Origin: Candidatus Kinetoplastibacterium crithidii
Lineage (GTDB): Bacteria > Pseudomonadota > Gammaproteobacteria > Burkholderiales > Burkholderiaceae_B
Direction of reading: 5' to 3'
DNA length: 64,000 nt
NCBI GenBank assembly: GCA_027557655.1
Contig: CP064915.1
Span: 752,902-816,901 of the forward strand
Shown here: piece after piece, positions 18,592 to 27,996 of the stretch
Position numbering within the stretch: the first letter of the stretch is position 1
Layout of the letters: every line of letters begins with the position of its first letter
Made by a program: the position numbers and the translations under genes
Notes under the pieces: model-generated
Databases searched by the model: none
What the model was told of the DNA's origin: nothing
The model's input: the letters and a program-made list of their open reading frames with translations, nothing else

Positions 18592-20904
18592 ATGAACAAT
18601 AAAAAATTATCATCAAGATTATTATCAAAATCCTTGATTATAACAGCCTATTTCTTACTATGTTTAATAATACTTCTTTGTATTATATCAATTTTCACAT
18701 GGCCTAAATTACCAAACCTCAATGTAATGATAGATTACAAACCACCTATTCCACTAAGAATCTATAGTGCAGATAATATATTAATCGGAGAATTTGGAGA
18801 GGAACGAAGAAAACTATTACGTTTTGATGAAATACCTGATCAAATGAAACTAGCAATACTAGCAGCTGAAGACAACCATTTCTACAAACATAAAGGAATA
18901 AATTGGCAAGGAATAATAAGAGCTAGTATTATTAATTTACGTAACATGTCAAAAACTCAAGGAGCTAGCACTATAACGATGCAAGTAGCTAGAAACTTTT
19001 ATCTTTCTTCAGAAAAGACATATTCTCGCAAATTATATGAGCTATTATTAACTATAAAAATAGAAAAAGAATTAACAAAAAATCAAATTCTAGAACTATA
19101 TATGAATCAAATATATCTAGGACATCATTCCTATGGTTTTGAAACAGCTTCACTAACATATCTAGGAAAACCATTATCAAAAGTAACTATAGCCGAGGCT
19201 GCTTTATTAGCAGGTATCCCAAAGGCACCTTCAATATATAATCCTATATCGAATATAACAAGAGCACAAGCCAGGAAAAAATATATTCTTGATAGAATGT
19301 TATCGCTTGGGTACATTTCTGAGTCAGAATACCAACAAGCAATTAATCAAAAAATCCATATAAAACAAACAGGAAATAAACTAACAGATTATAAAAATTA
19401 TAGTGATCATATAGCAGAAACTGTAAGACAACTAATGTTCAAGGTATACAAAGAACAATTATACTCAAAGGGACTTAATGTCTATACTACGATCAGATCA
19501 TTTGATCAAATAACTGCATATAATGCAGTAAGAAATGCTGTCATAAAATATACCATACAATCAAGATACAATGGTCCTGAAGCTCAATTTTCGATTAAAC
19601 CACCAGATGAAAATGATACAGAAATTAAACAAAAATCTTTTAAAGAAAAACTATATAAAATATTTGACCAATATCAAGACCATAAAGAATTATTAGCATA
19701 CCTAGTTATAGGTATAAATGATGAAGAAATTACATTAATCAATAGAAATCATGAGATCACTAAAATAAACGATAAAAAATCCATTGAATTAACTAAAAAA
19801 CTAGATAATAATAAGAGAATAAAGATAGGTTCATTGATATATGTGTTGCATCAAGAAAATAATATAAAGAAAATTATTAACTTGCCATCAGTACAAGCAG
19901 CTTTTATTTCAATATCTCCTAAGAATGGAGCAATTATTTCCCTTATAGGTGGCTCAGATTTTTACAAAGATAATTTTAATAGAGCTACACAAGCTTGGAG
20001 ACAACCTGGATCTAGCATAAAGCCTTTTATATACGCAGCTAGCCTGGAAAAAGGATTAACTCCCAATACTAAAATTTCTGATATGCCTTTTGAACTGACA
20101 GCCGAACAAACTGGTTCAAAAGCATGGAGTCCAAAAAATTATGGACATCGCTATGAAGAAATTCTCACAATGCGCCAAGGCCTTTATAAATCTAAAAATA
20201 TGGTTTCAATAAGAATACTAGATTATATAGGTCCCAGTTATGCCCAAGAATATCTAACAAAATTTGGCTTTGATAAAAATCGTCACCCAGCTGTTTTATC
20301 AATGGCTTTAGGAACAGGACTGGTAACTCCATTGCAATTAACTACTGCTTTTTCCACATTTGCTAATGGTGGACATTTAATACCACCATATTTAATAGAA
20401 AAAGTTACAGATAACTCTGGACAAATTATTATGCAACATTTACCGATAGAGCCAGATAAAAGCAATCAAAGCATTGACCCTAGAACTGCTTATATTATGA
20501 ATGATATGCTAAAAGGAGTAGCCACCTATGGTACTGCATCTAGAACTAATAAATTACTTAAACGCAATGACATTGCTGGAAAAACAGGAACTACTAATGA
20601 TGCAATAGATGCATGGTTTTCTGGATATAATCAACAATTAGTAGCAACAGCCTGGATGGGGTTTGATTTGCCCAGATCATTAGGATTGAATGAAACAGGA
20701 GGAAGATTAGCTATGCCAATGTGGATAGATTACATGAGCAAAATTTTGAAAAATATGCCTGAAGATAAAAATACTGTTATGCCAGAAGGAATCTTGAATG
20801 CTAAAAATAATTTCTATTTTAAAGAATTCCCTCCAGGCCAAGCAATTTCTGAAATCTTATCTAAAAATCCAATTTCATTAAAAAACAATAAATTGATAAA
20901 TTAA
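18592..20904 (+). CDS. mrcA: penicillin-binding protein 1A, bifunctional glycosyltransferase/transpeptidase
   Basis: A class A PBP that polymerises and cross-links peptidoglycan in the periplasm. One transmembrane helix covers about residues 14-35. The glycosyltransferase domain has AAEDNHFYKHKG (catalytic Glu), QGASTITMQVARN and LELYMNQIYLG. An OB-like insert lies near the middle. The transpeptidase domain has SSIK at 474-477 (SxxK), a SKN-type motif (YKSKNMV) and KTG at 664-666. It is 770 residues, somewhat shorter than E. coli PBP1A, but all catalytic motifs are intact. In Bordetella pilus genes lie near this locus; none are present here. Confidence 0.94.
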   Translation: MNNKKLSSRLLSKSLIITAYFLLCLIILLCIISIFTWPKLPNLNVMIDYKPPIPLRIYSADNILIGEFGEERRKLLRFDEIPDQMKLAILAAEDNHFYKHKGINWQGIIRASIINLRNMSKTQGASTITMQVARNFYLSSEKTYSRKLYELLLTIKIEKELTKNQILELYMNQIYLGHHSYGFETASLTYLGKPLSKVTIAEAALLAGIPKAPSIYNPISNITRAQARKKYILDRMLSLGYISESEYQQAINQKIHIKQTGNKLTDYKNYSDHIAETVRQLMFKVYKEQLYSKGLNVYTTIRSFDQITAYNAVRNAVIKYTIQSRYNGPEAQFSIKPPDENDTEIKQKSFKEKLYKIFDQYQDHKELLAYLVIGINDEEITLINRNHEITKINDKKSIELTKKLDNNKRIKIGSLIYVLHQENNIKKIINLPSVQAAFISISPKNGAIISLIGGSDFYKDNFNRATQAWRQPGSSIKPFIYAASLEKGLTPNTKISDMPFELTAEQTGSKAWSPKNYGHRYEEILTMRQGLYKSKNMVSIRILDYIGPSYAQEYLTKFGFDKNRHPAVLSMALGTGLVTPLQLTTAFSTFANGGHLIPPYLIEKVTDNSGQIIMQHLPIEPDKSNQSIDPRTAYIMNDMLKGVATYGTASRTNKLLKRNDIAGKTGTTNDAIDAWFSGYNQQLVATAWMGFDLPRSLGLNETGGRLAMPMWIDYMSKILKNMPEDKNTVMPEGILNAKNNFYFKEFPPGQAISEILSKNPISLKNNKLIN

Positions 20905-20922
20905 CTTCCTAATAACTATAAA

Positions 20923-21252
20923 CTATAATTTAAGTACAAAATCTCTGCCAATAATATTGGAACAAATTTCAGATAATTTTAGATCGAAATCCTGACCTCC
21001 TCTTTTATCTTTCCATTTATAACCATCATAAAAATAGTGAAAACCTCCGTTTTTAACGGTTGCAAGCCAAAGTTCTTGTAGATAAACTTGTCCTGTTATT
21101 ACTATATAATCAAAATTATCAAACTTTACGTTCAAAATTAATCCATTTAAATCTGTATCTATGTCTATATCATAATTTAAAAGATCATCTATCTGGTCAC
21201 TAACAGCATTTAGAGTTTTGCCAAATAAGTCTATAAATTCAAAATCTGTCAT
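20923..21252 (-). CDS. cyaY: iron-sulfur cluster assembly protein CyaY (frataxin)
   Basis: The bacterial frataxin homologue binds iron through an acidic N-terminal helix and modulates the IscS cysteine desulfurase. The sequence shows an acidic helix (IDDLLNYDIDIDTD), the beta-sheet core (GLILNVKFDNFDYIVITGQ, LQELWLATVKNGGFHYFY) and the conserved W in YKWKDKRGG. Length 109 residues is typical. It is convergent with mrcA (18 bases) and divergent from lptM-lysA, the arrangement known from other betaproteobacteria. Confidence 0.92.
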   Translation of the reverse strand: MTDFEFIDLFGKTLNAVSDQIDDLLNYDIDIDTDLNGLILNVKFDNFDYIVITGQVYLQELWLATVKNGGFHYFYDGYKWKDKRGGQDFDLKLSEICSNIIGRDFVLKL

Positions 21253-21360
21253 GCTATCTTTACGCTCAAAGTTAATATATATAAAATCACATGAAAATAA
21301 TATTAAGAGATATAATACAAGTATATAATATAATTTTTTCTTAAAACATAGTAACCCATT

Positions 21361-21519
21361 ATGATATCTAAAAATAGATTAAATAAGTTAATAATGATAT
21401 TTTTAGTTTGTTTCCTTGTAAGCTCTTGTGGATATAAAGGAAATCTCTGTGAGACTAGTAAATTACAAAAATTTTCACAAGAAAATTTTCATAATATAAA
21501 TGAAACACCTCATTATTAA
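21361..21519 (+). CDS. lptM: LptM-like lipoprotein (YifL family)
   Basis: A 52-residue gene, too short for many gene callers. It encodes a positively charged N-terminus, a hydrophobic segment (IMIFLVCFLVSS) and a lipobox ending in Cys23, followed by GYKGNL. CGYKG directly after the lipid-attached Cys is the hallmark of LptM, which assists maturation of the LPS translocon protein LptD in the outer membrane. The location between cyaY and lysA is the usual one in proteobacteria. The segment after GYKG, usually PLYLP, is altered (NLCETSK). Start ATG 21361, stop TAA ending at 21519. Confidence 0.78.
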   Translation: MISKNRLNKLIMIFLVCFLVSSCGYKGNLCETSKLQKFSQENFHNINETPHY

Positions 21520-21543
21520 TAAATAATTTCTCTAAATTGAATT

Positions 21544-22812
21544 ATGACTAATAAAATTAAAACCCCTTATTTAAAAATAAAAAATAACATATTACACCTG
21601 GAAGATGTTAATCTAGAACTTTTATCTCAAAAAATTGGAACTCCCTTGTACGTTTACTCAAGAGCAAGCCTCAAGGACTCTTGGAACAGATACTATAACG
21701 CCATCAAAAATAATAATGCTATGGTCTGTTATGGTATGAAAGCTAACTCTAACCTTGCTATTTTGAAGGAATTTGTTAACCTGGGCTCTGGATTTGATAT
21801 AGTATCTGGCGGAGAACTTGAAAGGGTATTATCTGTTGGAGGTGATCCTAAGAAAATAGTTTTTTCAGGTGTTGGAAAACAAGAATGGGAAATAAAAAAT
21901 GCCCTCAAATCTGGTATAAAATGTTTCAATATTGAATCAGAAGCAGAATTATATAAAATATCACAAATAGCTGATGAATTAAAGATAATAGCACCAATAT
22001 CACTTAGAGTTAATCCTGATGTTGACGCCAAAACCCACCCATATATATCAACAGGATTAAAAGAAAACAAATTTGGCATTGCTTTTAAAAATGCTTTTGA
22101 TTGCTATAAAATTGCTTCATCATTACCTTTTATCAAAATAATAGGTATAGATTGCCACATAGGTTCACAGCTAACAGAAATTTCTCCTTTCTCAGCCGCT
22201 TTAGAAAAAATAATTCCACTTATACAAAATTTAATTGAAAATAATATTAATATTAAACATGTAGATATTGGTGGCGGTTTAGGCATCACATATAAAGATG
22301 AGATTGTACCAGACCCAAAAGATATTGTAGATACTGCCCGTTCTAAATTAAAAGAAGCAAATTTGAATCATCTAGAATTGATATTGGAACCAGGACGTTC
22401 TTTAATTGGCAACTCAGGAATACTTTTAACAAAAATTTTATATTTAAAACACTCTGATGATAAAAATTTTATTATAGTAGATGCTGCTATGAATGATTTA
22501 ATAAGACCAGCTTTATATCAATCGTATCATGAAATTCAACAAGTCCAATCAAGAAGTGGTCAAGCTAAAGAATATGATATAGTTGGTCCTGTATGTGAAA
22601 GTGCTGACTGGCTTGCAAAAAATAGATTTCTTACCGTCAAAGAAAATGATCTTCTAGTTATAGAATCAGCTGGAGCTTATTGTACTACTATGGCTAGCAA
22701 TTATAATTCTAGAGTTAGACCTGCAGAAGTAATAGTAGATGGTTCAAGATTCTATGTTATTAAAAATAGAGAAAAATTATCAGACATTCTAGAATTAGAA
22801 ACAACAATTTAA
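21544..22812 (+). CDS. lysA: diaminopimelate decarboxylase
   Basis: LysA decarboxylates meso-diaminopimelate to lysine using PLP. The Schiff-base lysine is K66 in CYGMKANSN; GFDIVSGGEL, HIGSQL, GGGLGITY, EPGRSLIG and the active-site Cys in PVCESADW follow in order. At 422 residues it is full length. meso-DAP is also a peptidoglycan precursor, so the gene sits at the branch between cell wall and lysine supply. It is 24 bases after lptM and ends shortly before a strong hairpin at 22820-22848. Confidence 0.96.
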   Translation: MTNKIKTPYLKIKNNILHLEDVNLELLSQKIGTPLYVYSRASLKDSWNRYYNAIKNNNAMVCYGMKANSNLAILKEFVNLGSGFDIVSGGELERVLSVGGDPKKIVFSGVGKQEWEIKNALKSGIKCFNIESEAELYKISQIADELKIIAPISLRVNPDVDAKTHPYISTGLKENKFGIAFKNAFDCYKIASSLPFIKIIGIDCHIGSQLTEISPFSAALEKIIPLIQNLIENNINIKHVDIGGGLGITYKDEIVPDPKDIVDTARSKLKEANLNHLELILEPGRSLIGNSGILLTKILYLKHSDDKNFIIVDAAMNDLIRPALYQSYHEIQQVQSRSGQAKEYDIVGPVCESADWLAKNRFLTVKENDLLVIESAGAYCTTMASNYNSRVRPAEVIVDGSRFYVIKNREKLSDILELETTI

Positions 22813-22819
22813 TCACTAA

Positions 22820-22848
22820 AAACAAGACTTTTTCATAAAGTCTTGTTT
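22820..22848 (+). terminator. 12-bp hairpin after lysA, touching the engB start
   Basis: Bases 22820-22831 pair perfectly with 22837-22848 around the five-base loop TTCAT. It starts seven bases after the lysA stop codon and ends on the base before the ATG at 22849. It may be a terminator or a block on ribosome binding at that ATG. Confidence 0.6.
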
Positions 22849-23499
22849 ATGAATAAAGAACAAAAACCAGTGTCATTACTACATACAGCTTTCTTTTACA
22901 GTTCTGCCTACAAAACAAATCAATTACCAATAGAAGGTATTCCAGAAATATGTTTTCTTGGTAGATCTAACTCCGGCAAATCATCGGCTATAAATTTAAT
23001 AACCAATAAAAAGAAACTAGCCTTCTCTAGCAAAACACCAGGAAGAACTAGATTGATAAATATGTTTGCATTAAAGCAAACTATTAATTCTAACATATGC
23101 GGATATCTAGTAGATTTACCTGGTTATGGATATTCGAATTTACCAAATTCAGAACAAAAAAATTTAGAAATCACAATAATTAACTACATTCAAAATAGAA
23201 AATCCATAAGAGGTTTTATTCTATTACTAGATATAAGACGCGGTATTACTAATCTAGATAGATATCTAATAGATTTAATAGAACCATTAAACAAAACTAT
23301 AATAATATTACTTACTAAAGTAGATAAATTAAATCACGAACAAGTCATTAAAACAAAAAAATATATAGAACAAAATCTAAGTTTTATAAAAAAACCTTTT
23401 GAAGTAATTAGCTTCTCTGCCACTAAAAAAATAGGCATAACAGAAACAACTACTTCGATTGAAAAATTAATATTGAATAACAAAGAAATAATATTATGA
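22849..23499 (+). CDS. engB: ribosome biogenesis GTPase EngB (YsxC/YihA)
   Basis: EngB is an essential GTPase in large-subunit assembly. G1 is GRSNSGKSS, G2 lies in KTPGRTRLIN, G3 is DLPGYGY, G4 is TKVDK and G5 is FSATKK, all intact. The start is uncertain. ATG 22849 has no Shine-Dalgarno site because a hairpin fills the bases before it. A GTG at 22870 would give a protein beginning (V/M)SLLHTAFFY, matching my memory of the Bordetella N-terminus (MSLLHRASFY). It overlaps hemB by four bases. Confidence 0.9.
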   Translation: MNKEQKPVSLLHTAFFYSSAYKTNQLPIEGIPEICFLGRSNSGKSSAINLITNKKKLAFSSKTPGRTRLINMFALKQTINSNICGYLVDLPGYGYSNLPNSEQKNLEITIINYIQNRKSIRGFILLLDIRRGITNLDRYLIDLIEPLNKTIIILLTKVDKLNHEQVIKTKKYIEQNLSFIKKPFEVISFSATKKIGITETTTSIEKLILNNKEIIL

Positions 23500-24521
23500 C
23501 ATCCAAACAAATTACCTCAGGCTATTTTCCTAATACAAGACTAAGAAGATTAAGAAATAAAAATTTTTCACGAAGACTAATTTCAGAAACAAGTATTTCA
23601 GTAAATGACCTAATATTTCCAATATTTATAATAGATGGCATAAATATAAAACAAGCTATTCCTTCTATGCCTGGAATCTATAGGTATTCAATTGATCAAG
23701 CATTATATATCGCTGAAGAATGCATAAACTTAGGAATTCCTGCAATTGCACTATTTCCTGTTATTGATTCTAATTTGAAAAAAAGTAATGGTATCGAATC
23801 TATTAATCCAGATGGCATTATTCCTAAATGCATAAAAGAAATAAAGAAACGCTTCCCAGAATTAGGTGTTATGACTGATGTCGCATTAGATCCTTATACT
23901 TCTCATGGACAAGATGGAATAATAGATGATAGTGGGTATGTTATAAATGATACTACTGTTGAAATGTTAGTAAAACAAGCACTGATTCAAGCCAATGCTG
24001 GAGCAGATATAATCGCACCAAGTGATATGATGGATGGCAGAATTGGTACTATAAGACATAGTCTTGAGTTAAACAACCATATTAATACTCTTATTATGGC
24101 TTACTCTGCGAAATATGCTAGTGCTTTTTATGGTCCTTTTAGAGACGCAATAGGGTCAACGAACAATTTAAAAAACTCAACAAAATTAAATTATCAAATG
24201 CATCCAGGTAACTCAAATGAAGCAATAAGAGAGGTTTTTCTCGATATTAAAGAAGGAGCTGATATGGTGATGGTAAAACCAGGTATGCCATATCTTGATA
24301 TATTATATAGAGTAAAAGAAAAATTCGAAATGCCAACTTTTATTTATCAAGTTAGTGGAGAATATTCCATGTTAAAATCAGCTATAAACAATGGTTGGCT
24401 TGATAATAATAAAACAATAATAGAAACAATGATAGGATTTAAAAGAGCTGGAGCAGATGGAGTTATTACATATTTTGCTTTAGAAATAGCAAAATTGATT
24501 AAACATAACAACTTCATTTAA
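23496..24521 (+). CDS. hemB: porphobilinogen synthase (delta-aminolevulinate dehydratase)
   Basis: HemB condenses two 5-aminolevulinate molecules to porphobilinogen in heme synthesis. The two substrate lysines lie in YSAKYASAFYGPFRDA and MVMVKPGMPYLD. The metal region reads DVALDPYTSHGQDG, the Asp-rich non-zinc type rather than the three-Cys zinc site. At 341 residues it is full length. Symbionts of trypanosomatids are known to supply heme intermediates to hosts that cannot make heme, and this gene fits that role. Translationally coupled to engB (ATGA overlap). Confidence 0.96.
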   Translation: MTSKQITSGYFPNTRLRRLRNKNFSRRLISETSISVNDLIFPIFIIDGINIKQAIPSMPGIYRYSIDQALYIAEECINLGIPAIALFPVIDSNLKKSNGIESINPDGIIPKCIKEIKKRFPELGVMTDVALDPYTSHGQDGIIDDSGYVINDTTVEMLVKQALIQANAGADIIAPSDMMDGRIGTIRHSLELNNHINTLIMAYSAKYASAFYGPFRDAIGSTNNLKNSTKLNYQMHPGNSNEAIREVFLDIKEGADMVMVKPGMPYLDILYRVKEKFEMPTFIYQVSGEYSMLKSAINNGWLDNNKTIIETMIGFKRAGADGVITYFALEIAKLIKHNNFI

Positions 24522-24539
24522 ATACTATTAAAAACAAAC

Positions 24540-24571
24540 AAACTAAGAGATTGTTTACAACCTCTTAGTTT
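24540..24571. terminator. bidirectional terminator between hemB and rplQ
   Basis: AAACTAAGAG (24540-24549) pairs perfectly with CTCTTAGTTT (24562-24571); inside it TTGT and ACAA can pair further. It lies between the convergent hemB and rplQ genes, with T-rich bases on the plus side and T-rich sequence on the minus side after the stem. Confidence 0.65.
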
Positions 24572-24592
24572 AAATTTCCATACAAATATTAT

Positions 24593-24976
24593 TTATTTAG
24601 ATATAGTAGAACTATTATCCGATCTATCTACCATTTCCATAAAAGCCATTGGTGCATTATCACCTTGACGGAATCCCATTTTTAAAATTCTAGTATATCC
24701 ACCTGGTCTATTAAGATAACGAGGACCAATATCAGCAAATAACTTAACAACAGCTTCACGATCTCTTAAACGAGCAAAAGCTCTACGTTTATTTGCTAAA
24801 GTTGGACTTTTACCTAATGTAATCAAAGGCTCTATAACATGACGTAATTCTTTAGCCTTTGGCAAAGTAGTCTTAATTGCTTCACAATTAATTAGGGAAA
24901 CTGCCATATTGCGAAACATAGCAAGACGATGACTACTAGTGCGATTCAGCTTACGCAACCCATTAGCATGGCGCAT
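24593..24976 (-). CDS. rplQ: 50S ribosomal protein L17
   Basis: L17 binds 23S rRNA near the polypeptide exit tunnel. The start [20 protein letters not shown] (20 residues) is nearly invariant in bacteria, and [16 protein letters not shown] is the conserved middle. At 127 residues it is complete. It is the last gene of the alpha operon after rpoA, 60 bases away, and is followed by the terminator at 24540-24571. Confidence 0.97.
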   Translation of the reverse strand: MRHANGLRKLNRTSSHRLAMFRNMAVSLINCEAIKTTLPKAKELRHVIEPLITLGKSPTLANKRRAFARLRDREAVVKLFADIGPRYLNRPGGYTRILKMGFRQGDNAPMAFMEMVDRSDNSSTISK

Positions 24977-25036
24977 AATAAATTTCCTTCAAATTTAAAA
25001 ATAATTTCTTTACTATTTTAAGAACTATATGAATAA

Positions 25037-26023
25037 TCATGAATGCTCTATATCTATAGGAGGCCAATTATCTAGTTTCATGCCAAGTGTTAATCCTCTT
25101 GAGGCCAATACATCTTTTATTTCATTTAAGGATTTACGGCCTAAATTAGGAGTTTTTAATAAATCATTCTCTGTTCTTTGAATTAAATCGCCAATATAAT
25201 AAACATTTTCAGCTTTTAAACAATTAGCAGAACGAACTGTTAACTCTAATTCATCAACTGGTTTTAACAAAACAGGATCTATACGTGGAGCATTTCTAGA
25301 TGGTAATTCTTGAGAATCCTGAGATCCTTGCAAAGAGGCAAATATAGACAGCTGATCCATAAGTATAGCAGCAGCTTTTCTAATAGATTCCTCTGGAGTC
25401 ATCACTCCATTTGTTTCTATATCTAAAATAAGTTTATCTAAATCAGTACGCTGTTCAACACGAGCACTTTCAACAAAGTAACTTACTTTCCTCACAGGAC
25501 TATAAGAAGCATCCAATACAATACGACCTATGGAGTTGCTTTTATCTTCCATCAAGGCTCTCACATTACCAGGAACATAACCACGACCTCTATCAACCTT
25601 GAAATGTATTTCTAATTTACTACTACCAGTTAAATTACAAATTAAATGTTCCGGATTAATTATTTCAACATCATGAGGCAAACTAATATCTTTTGCTAAA
25701 ACTTCTGATACCCCTTCTTTAACCAGAGTTAAATTTGCATCACTCCGACCATGAAGTTTAAACACAACACCCTTCAAATTCATCAATATATCTACAACAT
25801 CTTCACGTACCCCAGGAATAGTAGAATACTCATGAACTACCCCAGATATTATAACTTCAGTAGGGGCATATCCTTCCATAGAAGACAATAGAATACGTCT
25901 TAAAGCATTTCCAAGTGTATGTCCATAACCACGCTCGAAAGGTTCCATCGAAACTCTAGCCCTATTTGGGCTTATAGGTTCTACCTCTATAGTTCGAGGT
26001 TTTAAAAAATCCCTAATAGGCAT
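25037..26023 (-). CDS. rpoA: RNA polymerase alpha subunit
   Basis: The alpha dimer nucleates RNA polymerase assembly. The N-terminal domain (about 1-230) contains [21 protein letters not shown], the dimerisation signature; after a linker with [14 protein letters not shown] comes the C-terminal domain, which binds UP elements ([33 protein letters not shown]). The 328-residue length is normal, so both domains are kept. It lies between rpsD and rplQ as usual. Confidence 0.97.
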   Translation of the reverse strand: MPIRDFLKPRTIEVEPISPNRARVSMEPFERGYGHTLGNALRRILLSSMEGYAPTEVIISGVVHEYSTIPGVREDVVDILMNLKGVVFKLHGRSDANLTLVKEGVSEVLAKDISLPHDVEIINPEHLICNLTGSSKLEIHFKVDRGRGYVPGNVRALMEDKSNSIGRIVLDASYSPVRKVSYFVESARVEQRTDLDKLILDIETNGVMTPEESIRKAAAILMDQLSIFASLQGSQDSQELPSRNAPRIDPVLLKPVDELELTVRSANCLKAENVYYIGDLIQRTENDLLKTPNLGRKSLNEIKDVLASRGLTLGMKLDNWPPIDIEHS

Positions 26024-26110
26024 ACTCTCAACCCTTTTTTCAATACCCTCAGCTCGTTACACTGATAAGGCTGATAAAAACTAAATAATAATTCATCAAG
26101 CAAATACAGA

Positions 26111-26734
26111 TTATCGAGAATAAAGTTCTACTATCATTGACTCATTTATATCTCTAGCAACATCTGCACGATCAGGAGAAGTTTTGAAAACACCAGTAAG
26201 TTTTTCAATATCAACATCTACCCATTGAGGAATACCGATATTTTCTGCTAACTTAATAGATTCTTTAATTCTACTCTGATTCCTAGATCTGTTTCGAATA
26301 GAAATTCGATCACCTGCTTTAACAGATAATGATGCTATATCAACAACCTTACCATTTACTTCAATAGCTCTGTGGTTAACTAGTTGTCTAGATTCTGCAC
26401 GTGTAGATCCGAATCCCATTCTATATACAACATTATCAAGTCTAGATTCTAGTAATTTAATCAAAGTTTCTCCAGTATTTCCTCTAAGACGCTCTGATTC
26501 CCTAAAATATTTACGAAACTGTTTTTCTAAAATACCATACATTCTTTTTAATTTCTGTTTCTCACGCATCTGAGATCCATAATCAGATGTACGTGCTCCA
26601 GAAATACGCCCATGTTGTCCAGGCTTCGATTCAGATTTACATTTTGAATCAAAAGATCTACGTGCGCTTTTCAAAAAAAGATCAGTTCCCTCACGACGAG
26701 AGAGCTTACATTTTGGTCCAATATAACGTGCCAT
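26111..26734 (-). CDS. rpsD: 30S ribosomal protein S4
   Basis: S4 is a primary 16S rRNA binder that starts assembly of the small subunit body. [16 protein letters not shown] at the N-terminus fixes the start at 26734; a longer frame to 26779 would run into rpsK and adds unrelated residues. The S4 RNA-binding domain is seen as [20 protein letters not shown] with [12 protein letters not shown]. The protein is 207 residues. In E. coli S4 also represses the alpha operon; no clear S4 target is recognised here. Confidence 0.97.
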   Translation of the reverse strand: MARYIGPKCKLSRREGTDLFLKSARRSFDSKCKSESKPGQHGRISGARTSDYGSQMREKQKLKRMYGILEKQFRKYFRESERLRGNTGETLIKLLESRLDNVVYRMGFGSTRAESRQLVNHRAIEVNGKVVDIASLSVKAGDRISIRNRSRNQSRIKESIKLAENIGIPQWVDVDIEKLTGVFKTSPDRADVARDINESMIVELYSR

Positions 26735-26748
26735 GATAAATATTACCT

Positions 26749-27150
26749 TTATATACGACGACGCTTTGGAGGACGACATCCATTGTGAGGAACAGGAGTG
26801 ATATCTGCTATACTTGAAATTTTAATACCAAGAGCATTCAAGGCTCTAACAGAAGATTCACGTCCAGGTCCAGGTCCTTTAATACGTACCTCGAGAGTTT
26901 TTATTCCAAAATCCAATGCAGCACGTCCAGCAGTTTCAGCAGCTACCTGTGCAGCAAATGGAGTTGACTTTCTTGATCCCTTGAAACCAGAAGAACCTGA
27001 AGTCGCCCAAGACAAAGCGTTACCTTGTCTATCTGTTATAGTTACGATAGTATTATTGAAAGAAGCATGTATATGCGCTATACCATCAGAAACATTTTTT
27101 TTTATTTTTTTGCGGATACGTGAAGAACCGCTTACAGAGTTTTTCGCCAT
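26749..27150 (-). CDS. rpsK: 30S ribosomal protein S11
   Basis: S11 lies on the platform of the small subunit next to the E site. Motifs [36 protein letters not shown] and the C-terminal [13 protein letters not shown] are typical; 133 residues. It follows rpsM by 16 bases in the alpha operon, and rpsD starts 14 bases after its stop. Confidence 0.97.
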   Translation of the reverse strand: MAKNSVSGSSRIRKKIKKNVSDGIAHIHASFNNTIVTITDRQGNALSWATSGSSGFKGSRKSTPFAAQVAAETAGRAALDFGIKTLEVRIKGPGPGRESSVRALNALGIKISSIADITPVPHNGCRPPKRRRI

Positions 27151-27166
27151 AATCTAAATTCCTCAA

Positions 27167-27532
27167 TTATTTTTTCAGAGAGGCAGCAGCACGACGTGGA
27201 CCCTTTCGAGTACGAGCATTAGTGCGAGTTCTCTGACCTCGAACGGGAAGCCCCCTTTTATGACGCATACCACGATATGTACCAAGATCAATTAACCTTT
27301 TAATTGAAAATTGAATCTCTCGACGAAGATCACCTTCTACAGTGAACAAATTAACTTGTTCACGAATCCGCTCCAATTCCGCATCGGTCATATCCTTTAT
27401 TTTTTTGCTAACAGAAACTCCAGAAGCTTCACAAATTTTGCGAGCACTAGAACGTCCAATACCAAAAATTGCGGTAAGACCAATCTCAGCATGCTGTTGT
27501 GGCGGAATATTAATGCCAGCAATACGGGCCAT
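27167..27532 (-). CDS. rpsM: 30S ribosomal protein S13
   Basis: S13 sits in the small-subunit head, contacts the P-site tRNA and bridges to the large subunit. [20 protein letters not shown] at the start, the helix-two-turn-helix [13 protein letters not shown] and the basic tail [20 protein letters not shown] are clear. It has 121 residues. It follows rpmJ by 56 bases and heads rpsM-rpsK-rpsD-rpoA-rplQ. Confidence 0.97.
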   Translation of the reverse strand: MARIAGINIPPQQHAEIGLTAIFGIGRSSARKICEASGVSVSKKIKDMTDAELERIREQVNLFTVEGDLRREIQFSIKRLIDLGTYRGMRHKRGLPVRGQRTRTNARTRKGPRRAAASLKK

Positions 27533-27588
27533 GACTGTTCCTTGAATAAATCATTTGTTCATCAATTCTAATATGATAAAAAAACATA

Positions 27589-27702
27589 CTAACCTTGACG
27601 CTGTTTATGACGTGGATCGGTGCAAATAATTCGCACTACTCCATGACGTTTAATTACCTTACAATTGCGGCAAACCCGCTTAACCGATGCCATTACTTTC
27701 AT
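27589..27702 (-). CDS. rpmJ: 50S ribosomal protein L36
   Basis: A 37-residue protein beginning [20 protein letters not shown] and ending [11 protein letters not shown]. The zinc-binding ligands Cys-x2-Cys, Cys and His of L36 are all present, so this is the zinc-containing form. It sits in its standard place between infA (34 bases upstream) and rpsM. It is below common length cut-offs and easily missed. Confidence 0.95.
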   Translation of the reverse strand: MKVMASVKRVCRNCKVIKRHGVVRIICTDPRHKQRQG

Positions 27703-27736
27703 GGTTAACTCCTAACTTTCCGTAACATTTCTTGGC

Positions 27737-27955
27737 TTACTTGGCACGGAAAATAATTCGAGCCCTAGTAAGATCATAAGGTGTTAGCTCTACAGTCACT
27801 TTATCTCCAGGCAATATTCTGATGTAATGCATGCGCATCTTACCAGATATATGACCTAAAACTACATGACCATTTTCGAGCTTAACGCGAAAATTCGCAT
27901 TTGGAAGATTTTCCAAAACCTCTCCCTGCATTTGTATGACATCGTCCTTAGACAT
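27737..27955 (-). CDS. infA: translation initiation factor IF-1
   Basis: IF-1 blocks the A site during initiation. The 72-residue OB-fold sequence ([56 protein letters not shown]) is textbook. It lies between secY (41 bases) and rpmJ, as in many betaproteobacteria. Confidence 0.97.
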   Translation of the reverse strand: MSKDDVIQMQGEVLENLPNANFRVKLENGHVVLGHISGKMRMHYIRILPGDKVTVELTPYDLTRARIIFRAK

Positions 27956-27996
27956 TATCTTTTTTACTTAAAATAAAACAAATATTTTTCATCATT

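Noticed and set aside
26735..26779. Longer N-terminus for rpsD
   Set aside because: It overlaps rpsK and precedes the invariant MARYIGPK start.
27533..27588. S4-type pseudoknot leader before rpsM
   Set aside because: The spacer from rpmJ is only 56 bases and I saw no convincing nested pairing.
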